Below are positions 49,196 to 57,143 of a stretch of 57,143 nt of DNA, one piece after another. The notes under the pieces are model-generated. The model had not been told where the DNA came from. It made no database searches and was given only the letters and a program-made list of their open reading frames with translations. A program made the position numbers and the translations under genes. The stretch is from Armatimonadota bacterium. Its GTDB lineage: Bacteria; Armatimonadota; Fimbriimonadia; Fimbriimonadales; Fimbriimonadaceae. Each line of letters starts with the position of its first letter. The first letter of the stretch is position 1. Location of the stretch: contig JAEVZK010000050.1 of the NCBI GenBank assembly GCA_023392285.1, positions 1-57,143 on the forward strand, given 5' to 3'.

Positions 49196-50244
49196 ATGGC
49201 TTCCGGAAGCGCCTTTGCCTTCGGATGCATTCGTTTGCCAAAGCGCTCTGCAGGTGCTTCGATGACGTAATAGGTGAGCGCTGAAATCCCTGCCGAGAAG
49301 ATGCAGACGAGGAGCACGTACACCACCCCAGGAATCTTTTCAGGCAGAAACGTCATCGGAATCCGATGGAGCAAATAGATCGAGTACGAGATACGTCCCA
49401 GGAAAGTCAGGGCAACCGGCATCTCCCGATTCCTCAGCAGCATCATGATCAGTAGAAAAGCGTAAGCCGCGGACCAACTGAGCACGGCTGCTTCGAAGGA
49501 GATCGGTACGCTCGGCGATCTAAGTCTTAGATACAGCACAACGCAGATGGACAGCCCAACGAGATAGGAAGCGGCAGCGTAGGCGGCGGCCGCCTTGAGC
49601 GTCGCCTCGCCTCTGAAGAACCGAAACGCTACGATGCCCACAAAGGCGGTCAGATAGCACATGATGTAACCCCCCGACGAGCCTCCGGGCAGGCGATGAT
49701 GCAAGGCCAGGGGTACCAGCGCTCCAACGAGGAGGGACATGCCAGCGACGAGCCAGCCAATCAGGAGTGACTTTCGCAAAAAGCCCATCAGGAAGAGAAC
49801 GCTGAAGGTGGCGTAGAGCACCAACTCCAGCGTAAGCGTCCAGTAGGAATTTTGAGCGTGGCCGACTCCCACAAACTGCTGCAGCATGGTGAAGTTGATG
49901 AGCCAGTGCCAAAAGTTCGAAGGGTCGAAGCCATCGATCGGCGGAGATCCAAGTAGGATTGGAACCATCACCAGGATGGAGAACCAGTAGAGCGGATAAA
50001 GCCTAAAAAACCGACCTTTCCAAAAAGCCTTTAACGATTTTGATCTTTCCAAGCTGAACGGAACCACAAAGCCTGACACAAACAAGAACGATACGACGCC
50101 GAACATGCCAAAACTAAACACCTCAGTGGGCCAGTGAGAGGTGTTATGGAGCCAATTCTCGCTGGCGTGCTCGATCACCACCGCCATCGCTGCCAATCCG
50201 CGGATCGCGTCGATGAAGCCGTATCGGTTCTTTTTCTCTTCCAT
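49192..50244 (-). CDS. Acyltransferase 3 family membrane enzyme
   Basis: 350 residues with about ten membrane helices. The N-terminal motif YGFIDAIRGLAAMAVVIEHASENW includes the conserved R and H of the acyltransferase 3 (OafA/WecH) group. RFFRLYPLYW, NSYWTLTLELVLYATF and GRISYSIYLLHRIPM are also typical. Members O-acetylate surface glycans or antibiotics. Its substrate is unknown. Its stop overlaps the DUF899 stop. Confidence 0.92.
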   Translation of the reverse strand: MEEKKNRYGFIDAIRGLAAMAVVIEHASENWLHNTSHWPTEVFSFGMFGVVSFLFVSGFVVPFSLERSKSLKAFWKGRFFRLYPLYWFSILVMVPILLGSPPIDGFDPSNFWHWLINFTMLQQFVGVGHAQNSYWTLTLELVLYATFSVLFLMGFLRKSLLIGWLVAGMSLLVGALVPLALHHRLPGGSSGGYIMCYLTAFVGIVAFRFFRGEATLKAAAAYAAASYLVGLSICVVLYLRLRSPSVPISFEAAVLSWSAAYAFLLIMMLLRNREMPVALTFLGRISYSIYLLHRIPMTFLPEKIPGVVYVLLVCIFSAGISALTYYVIEAPAERFGKRMHPKAKALPEAI

Positions 50245-50336
50245 CTCGAGTTGCTGCGGTTCTACAGGCTAGACAGTTGGCAATATTGATGCCGTTGACA
50301 GGAATATCGGTTGATGGATGCTATCGTACAACAGGA

Positions 50337-50783
50337 ATGCCCACTTTCACCGCAGTGCTGAACCTCTACGGCAAAACCGCCACGGGCTTCGAGGTGCCCG
50401 CCGAAGTCGTCGAAGCACTCAATTCAGGGAAACGAGTTCCCGTCACCGTGACGATCAACCATTACAGCTTTCGGAACACCCTTGCGGTGTACGGTGGACA
50501 ATTCATGCTCGGGATGAGCGCCGAGCACCGTGGGAAGGCAGGCATCGCCGCCGGAGACCTCGTCGAGATTCAACTTGAAGTGGATCAACTGCCTCGCACA
50601 GTAGAAATCCCCTTGGACCTTGAGGAGGCGCTCAAGCAGGAAAATCTGTTGGAAAGCTTTGCCAAGCAGTCCTACACGAACCGCAAAGAGGCAGCGAGAT
50701 CGGTGACGAGCGCAAAGCAAGCGGAAACGCGGCTCAGGCGAATCCGCAAGATTGTTGCTCATTTACAAGAGTCAAAAGAGTAG
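50337..50783 (+). CDS. DUF1905/YdeI-OmdA domain protein
   Basis: 148 residues from the ATG at 50337. The N-terminal ~90 residues match DUF1905 (FTAVLNLYGKTATGFEVPAEVVEALNSGKRVPVTVTINHYSFRNTLAVYGGQFMLGMSAEHRGKAGIAAGDLVEIQLEVD), the C-terminus is the OmdA/YdeI helical part (SFAKQSYTNRKEAARSVTSAKQAETRLRRIRKIV). The longer frame from 50277 has no ribosome site. Molecular function is unknown. Confidence 0.9.
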   Translation: MPTFTAVLNLYGKTATGFEVPAEVVEALNSGKRVPVTVTINHYSFRNTLAVYGGQFMLGMSAEHRGKAGIAAGDLVEIQLEVDQLPRTVEIPLDLEEALKQENLLESFAKQSYTNRKEAARSVTSAKQAETRLRRIRKIVAHLQESKE

Positions 50784-50817
50784 GCCGTGGCAGAAGATTA
50801 ACCTGCCCGGCTAAACC

Positions 50818-51636
50818 TTAGTGCGCTGGCGGCAGAGGCATTGGGAAGTTTTCCTCGACCCATTGATTCCAGAGCAGGCCCTGCTGTTCAGCCGTTTCTC
50901 TCGCACGATCCCCGTAGAAAAAGAGCCTTATCGAAAGACAGGACATATCGCCCATCGGCATCGCAAAGAAGTGGGCGATGCCCGGAAGGGGGCTTTGGCA
51001 AAGCAGGATCATCTCCGGATGTTCGCCATCGACTTCATTCTTGATTTCCCCGCTCAATTGGGGTCCGTGATCGCCAATCGGTTCCACGGGGTCTCCGATC
51101 TTTTTGCCGCGAAGGCCAAGTTTGTCCTGAAGCGATTGGAAAGCGTCGGCCGGAGCTTTGGCCGAAAACCCCATGAGTTGGCAAGTCGCTGAAGGTTGGC
51201 CCACAAAGTGCGCCAGGTAGAGCTTCAGGTCCCGGAAGAATGCGGGCCAACCGAGTTCTGTCCCCTCGAACTGGCTATCCCACTCATCTGATTCTGCAAA
51301 CCAGCTGTGAACAACTCGAATCAGGCAAGTTCCGCCCCCTCGGGCTTCGACGGTCCACTCGGTCGCCATGACGGGAGCTCCGGGCGAAATTTCCCCGCCT
51401 TCCGCGCTGAAGGACTTGGGCGGGTTCCAAGCAGTGATGGTGGAGGTGGACTCCATTCCCGGACCGAAGCTGGCGACGATTTCTCCGCCCTCCCTTCCAT
51501 CCAGTTCGCATGGAACAAACCAAGAAGATACTCCCGGACCGGTGGCAATCGCCTGCCACACTTGCTCCGGAGTTCCCTCGACGACGACTTCTGATTGGAC
51601 GGACCTGCGTCCCGATGAATCAATTTTAACGCTCAT
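50818..51636 (-). CDS. SRPBCC (AHSA1-type) domain protein
   Basis: 272 residues. The N-terminal ~150 residues are an AHSA1-type START/SRPBCC fold (VVVEGTPEQVWQAIATGPGVSSWFVPCELDGREGGEIVASFGPG, TEWTVEARGGGTCLIRVVHSWF). A second part (~160-272) is a different alpha/beta region, also seen in AHSA1-type proteins. It is coupled with the ArsR-type regulator in an ATGA overlap, the usual pairing in Actinobacteria and others. Ligand unknown. Confidence 0.9.
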   Translation of the reverse strand: MSVKIDSSGRRSVQSEVVVEGTPEQVWQAIATGPGVSSWFVPCELDGREGGEIVASFGPGMESTSTITAWNPPKSFSAEGGEISPGAPVMATEWTVEARGGGTCLIRVVHSWFAESDEWDSQFEGTELGWPAFFRDLKLYLAHFVGQPSATCQLMGFSAKAPADAFQSLQDKLGLRGKKIGDPVEPIGDHGPQLSGEIKNEVDGEHPEMILLCQSPLPGIAHFFAMPMGDMSCLSIRLFFYGDRARETAEQQGLLWNQWVEENFPMPLPPAH

Positions 51637-52226
51637 ATCTCTTTGGCTGGGCCGGGGCAGGGATGAGCCAAGACGACGAGTCGATGGGCTCTGCCTCCGG
51701 GTAAATCGGGGTCGTGATAGCGACCGGCGAGGGTCGCGATCATTTGTGTCAGTTCTCCGGTGAAAGCGGCACGTTCCTGGGCCGTTCGAAATCTGATTTC
51801 GGTATCCACGGAGAGAGTGGCAAGGTTCTTTTCGGCAGCACGTGCCCGGCGGAGCAGATCACCCACTTCCTGTACAGCGCGTGCCGCCAGCGCGATCAAA
51901 TAGCTTGCGGATAGGCGGTCGATGTTCTGACGGGGATCGGGTCCGGCCTCTCCCATCGCGCGAGGCGCGATGACGTACGACGCAGCGGTGGACTTGAAGA
52001 GGCGCTCCGTCAGCCCTCCCCATTGTTTCTGCCCAGCGGGCTTCACCAATCCATGAGCTTCGAGCGCTTTCAGGTGATACGTAGCTCGTTGCCGAGGAAT
52101 TCCGAGTCTGCTCGCGACGCTGGCAGCGGACGCGGGTTGCCTTAATTCTGCCAGTAGGCGATTGCGAACGGGTTCGAGGGCAACCGCTGCGGCGTTCGGA
52201 TCATCAATCACGGCTAAGTCGAGCAC
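51633..52226 (-). CDS. ArsR-family transcriptional regulator, probably leaderless
   Basis: 197 residues from a GTG at 52226. The winged helix DPNAAAVALEPVRNRLLAELRQPASAASVASRLGIPRQRATYHLKALEAHGLV is typical of ArsR-type repressors of SRPBCC partners. An in-frame ATG at 52238 lies in the -10 box of the promoter at 52234-52262, so it cannot be on the mRNA. The next in-frame GTG at 52226 is at the predicted start of transcription, hence a leaderless mRNA. A GTG at 52211 is an alternative. It is coupled with the SRPBCC gene (ATGA). Confidence 0.85.
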   Translation of the reverse strand: MLDLAVIDDPNAAAVALEPVRNRLLAELRQPASAASVASRLGIPRQRATYHLKALEAHGLVKPAGQKQWGGLTERLFKSTAASYVIAPRAMGEAGPDPRQNIDRLSASYLIALAARAVQEVGDLLRRARAAEKNLATLSVDTEIRFRTAQERAAFTGELTQMIATLAGRYHDPDLPGGRAHRLVVLAHPCPGPAKEI

Positions 52227-52233
52227 GAGGAAG

Positions 52234-52262
52234 AGCATAGCATTGACAAGAAAAATTGTCAA
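52234..52262 (-). promoter_or_regulatory. ArsR promoter with overlapping inverted-repeat operator
   Basis: On the minus strand: -35 TTGACA (52257-52262), 17 bases, -10 TATGCT (52234-52239), a near-consensus sigma-70 promoter. The -35 box and spacer contain TTGACAA...TTGTCAA (arms 52243-52249 and 52256-52262) as a 7-bp inverted repeat, a likely binding site of the ArsR protein itself. The plus-strand DinB-like gene starts 31 bp away and might be controlled by the same site. Confidence 0.85.
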
Positions 52263-52293
52263 TACCCTTATGTATCGGGTAGGATGAGCGGAA

Positions 52294-52779
52294 ATGGACG
52301 AGTACGTGGCGTATTGTAAGAAACAAGCGGTTCAGGAGATGGAGATGTTTCTCCGGAACTTTTCACGTGTGCCGGATGATCGGCTGAACTGGACTCCGAC
52401 GCCTACCGCCAAGTCGCCGATGCGAGTCGCGGCGCATACGGCTCTTTACGCCGGCCGATTCGCCGCCATGATACGGGATCGGAATGTGGGCCAAGTCGAT
52501 AATCTCGAGGAGTGGATTGCACAACGCGAAGCAGAGGAGGTCGCTCTGGTTTCACGCACGGAAATGGAAGAAGCATTCCGCCGAGGCACGGATGAGGTGT
52601 TGGCAGCGCTTGATTCACTATCACCAGAAGAAATTGAAGGCACTATCGATTCCGGACAAGGCTGGTCGATGTCAATGAAGCACCTTATGTCACTTCCGGG
52701 ATGGCACGCAACCTTGCATACAGGTCAGATCGACTTTCTCCAGACGTGCTGGGGTGATCAAGAAATCTACGTCAGTTAG
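52294..52779 (+). CDS. DinB-like (DUF664) four-helix protein
   Basis: 161 residues with the DinB-like four-helix bundle and its metal ligands: HTALYAG (His48) and GWHATLHTGQID (His138 and His142). Members bind divalent metal and act as thiol-dependent transferases (bacillithiol or mycothiol), but most are unknown. The gene is divergent from the ArsR gene. Its stop overlaps the stop of the M1 peptidase gene. Confidence 0.9.
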   Translation: MDEYVAYCKKQAVQEMEMFLRNFSRVPDDRLNWTPTPTAKSPMRVAAHTALYAGRFAAMIRDRNVGQVDNLEEWIAQREAEEVALVSRTEMEEAFRRGTDEVLAALDSLSPEEIEGTIDSGQGWSMSMKHLMSLPGWHATLHTGQIDFLQTCWGDQEIYVS

Positions 52780-54392
52780 TCAATTTTGACGTTGACGTAG
52801 AAGAGATCAGTCGCTACCTTAAAGTGGTCGGAGTCCAATTTGGTTTGGAGGCGCTTCCACGAAGTAGTGGGTTTGATCGTTTGCCAGCGAGCAGGGTCGC
52901 CCACCTTGACCGGCATGGCTAACTCGGATTCATCAGCTAACCAGCGATAGTCCACCCATCCGTCGCCAAATTTGAGTTCCAGGGTAGGAATGTTCGTGTG
53001 GCGGAGATACTGGTCGAACATTGGCGTTAAATTCATTCCCGTATTTGAATTGAAGAAGGCCACGACGTCTTCGGTTAAGATGTTCTTGTACTTGAAGGTC
53101 TGATAGAATTTGCGCAAGATCGAAAACCACTTCTTATCGTCATCGAGAACACTTCGCATGGTGTTAATAAAAAGAGCACCCTTGAAGTATTGGTCCTGCG
53201 GGGGATCTGCGTTGACTCCCCGTTTTCCGAGGATCGGCTGGCGGTTCGAAACGTGTGACTTCAAGCCATTCGTATATTTTAATCCCTTCTCTTTGCCGAA
53301 AGTATATTCGCAGTAGAGGCACTCGAGGTAAGTCGTCCAGCCTTCGTGAATCCACATGTCGGAAGGGTCAGCAGCCGTGATGGAATTTCCAAACCATTCA
53401 TGGCCACTTTCGTGAATGATGATAAAGTCGAACAGCATGCTGATTCCGACCCCCGTCCAGTCCCGGTTGAAGTAGCCGTTTTTGTACCCGTTACCGTAGG
53501 CCACGGCGCTCTGATGCTCCATTCCCGCGTAAGGAACTTCGATAAGTTTGTAGCCATCTTTCTTAAATGGATATTCGCCGAAGTAGTGCTGATAGGCGGC
53601 AAGCATTCCCTTTACTTGACTAAACTGCTTTTTCGCCTTCTCCAGATTTTCAGGCAAGACGTAGTAGTCTAAGGTCAAGTCTCCCATCTGATCAGAAAAG
53701 TGCGTGTAGTTACCGATGTTCACGGCAACGTCGTAGTTGTTAATGGGATAGTTGATCTTCCAGTTCCACTGGGTATATCCATCTCCAAGATCCTTCTTCC
53801 CGATCAATCGGCCATTTGACACATCGACTAAATTGCTAGGAGCGGAGACGCTGATCTCCATGTTTTCGACCTCATCTTGCCACTGATCTTTGTTCGGCCA
53901 CCAGACGCTCGCTCCAATTCCTTCACACGCGCTATACACCCAATCCTGGCCTTGCGGATCCTTGTCGAAGGTAAATCCCCCGAAGCGCCCTTTTTGTGCT
54001 GGATGTCCGGAATAGTAGAAGTCGATCGAGTAGGTGCCGCCCTTCTTAAGCGGTGTCGGAAAGTCAACGAAAACTGCTCCGGAATCGCGTTCGTAGTGGA
54101 GTTCCTTACCGTTAAACACGATCTTATCGACTGCCAGTGCCTCGGTTAGGTCGAACTGAATTCGGCCGTCGTCTTTCAGCATCCGGAAGCGGATGGTGTT
54201 CTTGCCTGATATAAGTTTTTCGGCGGGGTTCACGCGAATATCGAGATGGTACGAGAGCAAGTCGTTGTTCGCTCGGAATTGTCCGTACTCGCCGCGCAAA
54301 GTATCGGCTCGGCTTGGCTGCTGAGCATTTGCGATGGCGAGCGTAAAGATCGCGGATGCGATGGCGGAAAATGACCGGAGTCGGTGGGTCAT
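52776..54392 (-). CDS. M1-family metallopeptidase, exported
   Basis: 538 residues with signal peptide (FSAIASAIFTLAIANAQ). The zinc site is HESGHEWFGN (His327, Glu328, His331) with the third ligand Glu350 in WIHEGWTTYLE. The GxMEN-type box is replaced by GMEHQSA (290-296), the region that contacts the peptide N-terminus. The N-terminal beta-saddle is present. The C-terminal helical ERAP1-like domain is missing, as in many bacterial short M1 enzymes. Probably an exported aminopeptidase. Confidence 0.93.
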   Translation of the reverse strand: MTHRLRSFSAIASAIFTLAIANAQQPSRADTLRGEYGQFRANNDLLSYHLDIRVNPAEKLISGKNTIRFRMLKDDGRIQFDLTEALAVDKIVFNGKELHYERDSGAVFVDFPTPLKKGGTYSIDFYYSGHPAQKGRFGGFTFDKDPQGQDWVYSACEGIGASVWWPNKDQWQDEVENMEISVSAPSNLVDVSNGRLIGKKDLGDGYTQWNWKINYPINNYDVAVNIGNYTHFSDQMGDLTLDYYVLPENLEKAKKQFSQVKGMLAAYQHYFGEYPFKKDGYKLIEVPYAGMEHQSAVAYGNGYKNGYFNRDWTGVGISMLFDFIIIHESGHEWFGNSITAADPSDMWIHEGWTTYLECLYCEYTFGKEKGLKYTNGLKSHVSNRQPILGKRGVNADPPQDQYFKGALFINTMRSVLDDDKKWFSILRKFYQTFKYKNILTEDVVAFFNSNTGMNLTPMFDQYLRHTNIPTLELKFGDGWVDYRWLADESELAMPVKVGDPARWQTIKPTTSWKRLQTKLDSDHFKVATDLFYVNVKID

Positions 54393-54424
54393 GTCCCAAG
54401 GATAACTGATCCGGGATTGGGAAG

Positions 54425-54501
54425 TGGTACTCCGGACGGGATTCGAACCCGCGATCTTCGCCGTGAGAGGGCGATGTCCTAAACCACTAGACGACCGGAG
54501 C
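54425..54501 (-). tRNA. tRNA-Glu (anticodon CUC)
   Basis: Cloverleaf on the minus strand: acceptor GCTCCGG paired with CCGGAGT, D arm GTC...GGAC, anticodon stem TCGCC/GGCGA with loop CTCTCAC (anticodon CTC at 34-36), T arm GCGGG-TTCGAAT-CCCGT. The 3' CCA is encoded (A-CCA). Length including CCA is 77. Upstream on the same strand, TACAAT at 54514-54519 is a plausible -10. Confidence 0.97.
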
Positions 54502-54513
54502 GGACGGTTTGTG

Positions 54514-54519
54514 ATTGTA
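54514..54519 (-). promoter_or_regulatory. Putative -10 box for tRNA-Glu
   Basis: TACAAT on the minus strand, 12 bases before the tRNA 5' end. The -35 region is taken up by GGCGTTC heptamers (54525-54545), so no ordinary -35 is visible. Confidence 0.5.
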
Positions 54520-54524
54520 CCATC

Positions 54525-54545
54525 TTGGCGTTCGGCGTTCGGCTC
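54525..54545. repeat. Short GGCGTTC heptamer run
   Basis: Two full GGCGTTC units plus part of a third, the same motif as in the array at 4411-4542. It lies directly upstream of the tRNA gene. Confidence 0.65.
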
Positions 54546-54571
54546 TTTCGGGACACGTCACTGGAGCGGGC

Positions 54572-55030
54572 TCACCAATAAGGCGGGAACGTGTAGCCGT
54601 CCTTATTCAAGCGGTCGGAATAAATGATTTTATAATGGTCGGCGTTCCAGGCGCCCTTTTCATAAACCAGGTGAGCGCTCACAATCGGTCGATCGGTGCC
54701 TCCCCAAGAGACTCGCTCCAGGCCAACGATATAGACCGTCGCCTCTTTGTCCTTGCGAAAACCGATGATTCGGTAATACTGCATCGGCCCGGTCACGTCC
54801 ACTGAGTTATAGATTTCCTTGATGGCGGGTTCGAGAGCCTTGCCCTGGGTCTTCGTGAGCCCTTCCGTGTAGGCATAGGGCCCGCTGAAGCAAAGCGCGA
54901 ACAGGAAGATCCATGTCAACCACGGTTTCGATTCGCCCTTCTTGTGGATTGGCTTAAACAAGTTAATCGTTACGGTAAGGATTCCCGAAACGATGACGCA
55001 AACGCATGTATAGAAAAGTAAGGTGAACAT
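54572..55030 (-). CDS. Membrane protein of unknown function downstream of the CDF transporter
   Basis: 152 residues from the ATG at 55030, preceded by GAGGG about 4 bases before it. Two membrane helices (about 1-25 and 38-56) and an exposed alpha/beta C-terminus (GPMQYYRIIGFRKDKEATVYIVGLE). The longer frame to 55114 would overlap the transporter by ~70 bases and is rejected. No family is recognised. Confidence 0.7.
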   Translation of the reverse strand: MFTLLFYTCVCVIVSGILTVTINLFKPIHKKGESKPWLTWIFLFALCFSGPYAYTEGLTKTQGKALEPAIKEIYNSVDVTGPMQYYRIIGFRKDKEATVYIVGLERVSWGGTDRPIVSAHLVYEKGAWNADHYKIIYSDRLNKDGYTFPPYW

Positions 55031-55046
55031 CCAGCCCTCGTGGAGT

Positions 55047-55964
55047 TCATTCCATGAATTTGCCGGTTTTACGCGATCGACTCGCCACTTTTTTTTCGTC
55101 GAATGGGTCAACATGGATGACCACGTGCGCGGGAGCGAATTCCTGGCAGATCAGCTTCTCCAATCTATCCGCCACGTCGTGCGCGTGAACAACGGTCCAA
55201 GTGTTTGGCACCACGATGTGGAGGTCTATATAGCGCTCATTTCCCGCCACTCGGCTTCTCAATCGGTGAAAGTCGAGGATGGAGTCCTGGCTTTCGAGAA
55301 GCGTTCTTAAGCGTTCCAACTGCTCGGGAGGCAAACTGCGATCGACGAGCTGGTCGAAAGCCGCTTTGGCCAGCCTCCAAGAATTTAATGCGATCCAGAT
55401 CGCGAGCAGCATGGCTACGACTGCATCGGCCTGCCACCACCCGGTAATGGCAGTGATTCCAAGGGCGGCGAAAACCCCAGCGCTGGTCACCGCGTCCACC
55501 ATAAGGTGCTGGCCATTCGACTTCAGCGCGAGCGAATCGCTATCCCGTCCAACTTTGCCGACAAACAGTCCCGTGGCCAAGGCACCTAGCGAGCTCAACG
55601 CCATGACAAGCATGCCAAAGTCAAGCTTCTCGACATTGCCTCCAAAGCGGAGCTTGCGAATTGATTCGACCAGGATATAGACGACGATGAGCAGGAGCAT
55701 GACCGATTCGCCAAATCCGGCCAGACTCTCCATCTTGCCGTGGCCGTAGGGATGCTCCTCATCGGGCGGTGCAGCTGCAGCGCGGACGCTGAAAAAGGCC
55801 ATCGTGGAGGCGATCACATCGGTAGTGGAATGAACTGCTTCGCTTAGAAGCGAAACGCTTCCCGTGAGGATCGCAGCGATGATCTTAACGACCGTCGAAA
55901 GCAGGTTGAACGAAAGGGAAGCCCACGCTGCGTTTCTCTTCGCGTGCTCACCGGTGCCGCCCAC
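55047..55964 (-). CDS. Cation diffusion facilitator (CzcD/FieF-type transporter)
   Basis: 305 residues with six membrane helices. Metal-binding residues are visible in SEAVHSTTDVIAS (helix 2 HxxxD) and NGQHLMVDAVTSAG (helix 5 HxxxD). DEEHPYGHGKMESLAGF and the C-terminal cytoplasmic metallochaperone-like domain (IDLHIVVPNTWTVVHAHDVADRLE, VVIHVDPFDE) are typical. It exports divalent cations such as Zn, Cd, Fe or Mn; which one cannot be read. Confidence 0.93.
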   Translation of the reverse strand: MGGTGEHAKRNAAWASLSFNLLSTVVKIIAAILTGSVSLLSEAVHSTTDVIASTMAFFSVRAAAAPPDEEHPYGHGKMESLAGFGESVMLLLIVVYILVESIRKLRFGGNVEKLDFGMLVMALSSLGALATGLFVGKVGRDSDSLALKSNGQHLMVDAVTSAGVFAALGITAITGWWQADAVVAMLLAIWIALNSWRLAKAAFDQLVDRSLPPEQLERLRTLLESQDSILDFHRLRSRVAGNERYIDLHIVVPNTWTVVHAHDVADRLEKLICQEFAPAHVVIHVDPFDEKKVASRSRKTGKFME

Positions 55965-56066
55965 CCCTTCATGTTAGCAAAATCAGGGTGTCTGCTTATC
56001 ATCTTTGATGAATTCTGTTCGCATGGGTTGTGATCGCGTTCACAAGTGCCGATATGTAAATCGTCC

Positions 56067-56381
56067 ATGCAAAATCGCACTGACCGCCCTGTTTCGCCCA
56101 TGAGCACTTATCGCCGCTTGGCGGTCGACCACTTGAAGCGTTGCCCATTGTGCGAAGCGATCAACTCCAAGGTCAGCTCGGAATGCTTCGTCTGTAGCTG
56201 GTCGGGAGAATTCGATCACGACGCGCTCAGCATCGAGGAGGGCCTGACCGACATGCTGGATCAGTGCCCGGAACTCATTGATACGATTTTGATCGTTCCC
56301 CCGCGAGCTCCTTCGCGTGTTGCAAAGGCAAAGTTCTGGCTGCGACGCCTCTTTGGCTCTGCCATTGATTTTCGCGTCTAA
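56067..56381 (+). CDS. Small zinc-ribbon protein of unknown function
   Basis: 104 residues from the ATG at 56067; 56046 and 56100 are alternatives. Two CxxC knuckles (RCPLCEAINSKVSSECFVCSW) form a zinc ribbon near residue 30. The C-terminus is basic (KAKFWLRRLFG). No function is known. Confidence 0.65.
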   Translation: MQNRTDRPVSPMSTYRRLAVDHLKRCPLCEAINSKVSSECFVCSWSGEFDHDALSIEEGLTDMLDQCPELIDTILIVPPRAPSRVAKAKFWLRRLFGSAIDFRV

Positions 56382-56437
56382 TCTGCCGTAGGACGTTCGC
56401 TCGGGTGCCTTGATCAAGGTGCCAAAATGACCTTAGA

Positions 56438-57143
56438 GTGAGCGACATTCAGAACATACTCGAAGAGCGATTCGGTTTCAGTGATTTTCAGCCCGGTCAA
56501 CGAGAGGTCATGGAAGCCTTACTCCACGGACGATCTGCTCTGGCGGTGTTCCCAACCGGTGGTGGAAAGTCGCTCTGCTATCAATTGCCAGCCCTAGAGA
56601 TCGAGGGATTGACGGTGGTGGTTTCGCCGCTCATCGCGTTGATGAACGACCAAATCGAATTTCTCCGGCAAAAGGGCATTCCGGCGGCAAAGATCGACTC
56701 GACGTTGACCGCTGAACAGGCCATTTCAATCTCGGATTCGGTTAGGTCGGGCGAGCTAAAGCTCTTATATGTAGCTCCCGAGCGCTTCAATAATGAGCGA
56801 TTTGTCGCCGAGATGAAGCGAACTCAGATCGGTCTCTTCGCGGTGGATGAAGCCCACTGCATCTCTCAATGGGGCCATAATTTTCGTCCCGACTATCTCA
56901 AGCTCACCTCGTTTGCGCGGGAGCTGGGGGCAGAGCGACTGCTAGCGCTAACCGCAACCGCGACTCCCGCTGTTGTCGCGGATATTTGCCAAGCATTCGA
57001 AATTGCCCCCGAGGATGCGGTGATTACCGGATTCTATCGCCCCAATTTGACCCTCTTCACCACGCCCACCACGCCAGAAGTTCGCGACGAGTTGATCCTC
57101 AGCCGCATCAAGGAACGTCCGTCTGGACCCACGGTCGTTTTCG
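56438..57143 (+). CDS. recQ: RecQ-family ATP-dependent DNA helicase, 5' part
   Basis: Starts with a GTG at 56438 (product MSDIQNILEERFGFSDFQPGQREVMEALLHGRSALAVFPTGGGKSLCYQLPAL) and is open to the window edge at codon 235. RecQ landmarks: Q motif FQPGQ, Walker A TGGGKS, VVSPLIALMNDQ, LLYVAPERFN, DEAHCISQWGHNFRPDYLKL and LALTATAT. It unwinds 3'-5' in recombination and repair. The C-terminal RQC/HRDC part is beyond the window. Confidence 0.96.
   Translation, partial: MSDIQNILEERFGFSDFQPGQREVMEALLHGRSALAVFPTGGGKSLCYQLPALEIEGLTVVVSPLIALMNDQIEFLRQKGIPAAKIDSTLTAEQAISISDSVRSGELKLLYVAPERFNNERFVAEMKRTQIGLFAVDEAHCISQWGHNFRPDYLKLTSFARELGAERLLALTATATPAVVADICQAFEIAPEDAVITGFYRPNLTLFTTPTTPEVRDELILSRIKERPSGPTVVF

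Overview
This is a bacterial chromosomal window of moderate to high GC with short intergenic gaps and many TTG/GTG starts. A PEP-CTERM protein, a DUF1343 (NamZ-type) hydrolase, a two-lobed pterin synthase, an Lhr-type ligase-associated helicase, PSCyt1-like cytochrome domains and many small exported proteins of unknown function together suggest an Armatimonadota (Fimbriimonadia-like) genome. That placement is inference from gene content only. No prophage, plasmid, rRNA or CRISPR array is visible.

Layout. (1) 1-4.55 kb, accessory: three tandem minus-strand RHS cassettes. Each begins with a ~100 bp boundary repeat (copies at 375, 1985 and 4278), followed by an RHS core fragment, a variable tip, and a small unrelated gene downstream. 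One tip carries a metzincin-type HExxHxxGxxH motif, one downstream gene encodes a two-motif aspartic-peptidase-like protein, and one core contains a ~175 bp inverted segment. A degenerate heptamer array separates the cassettes from the core genome. (2) 4.5-12.1 kb: NamZ-like hydrolase, SRAP protein, thioredoxin, serC, UBP zinc finger, PEP-CTERM protein, lipoprotein, MscS channel and DUF554. (3) 12.1-15 kb: a REP-associated tyrosine transposase (RAYT) with its REP elements, a putrescine-type aminotransferase, and a DUF559 nuclease gene enclosed by ~50 bp inverted repeats. (4) 15-31.8 kb: uridine kinase, glycogen phosphorylase, RRM protein, TPR/exported pair, aldehyde dehydrogenase, NUDIX, CapA, an operon tatA-unknown-pqqD-like-FtsX-ABC, and a penicillin-acylase family enzyme. 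(5) 31.8-40.4 kb: ligase-associated DNA repair genes (ATP-dependent ligase, Lhr-type helicase, PdeM-type phosphoesterase), with an ATP-grasp-like gene just upstream of the helicase, then lepB and rplS. (6) 40.5-57.1 kb: cytochrome-c fusion protein, DUF2207 protein, tandem pterin synthase, cytochrome b561 plus Tat-exported molybdoenzyme, HNH nuclease, TetR-DUF899 pair, acyltransferase, DUF1905, ArsR-SRPBCC pair, DinB-like protein, M1 peptidase, tRNA-Glu(CUC), CDF cation transporter and the start of recQ.

How genes work together. The ligase, helicase and phosphoesterase form a recognised repair set, although the usual exonuclease is not here and the ligase is on the other strand. TatA could serve the Tat-signalled molybdoenzyme, whose electron partner is the overlapping b-type cytochrome. 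The aminotransferase and aldehyde dehydrogenase could serve polyamine breakdown, but they are 7.5 kb apart. Two regulators (TetR and ArsR type) carry clear inverted-repeat operators and near-leaderless starts, and each is translationally coupled to its partner gene.

Most notable: the RHS cassette array with its boundary repeat and micro-inversion; the covarying REP hairpins around the RAYT; the DUF559 gene between inverted repeats; and the PqqD-like/short-permease ABC operon.
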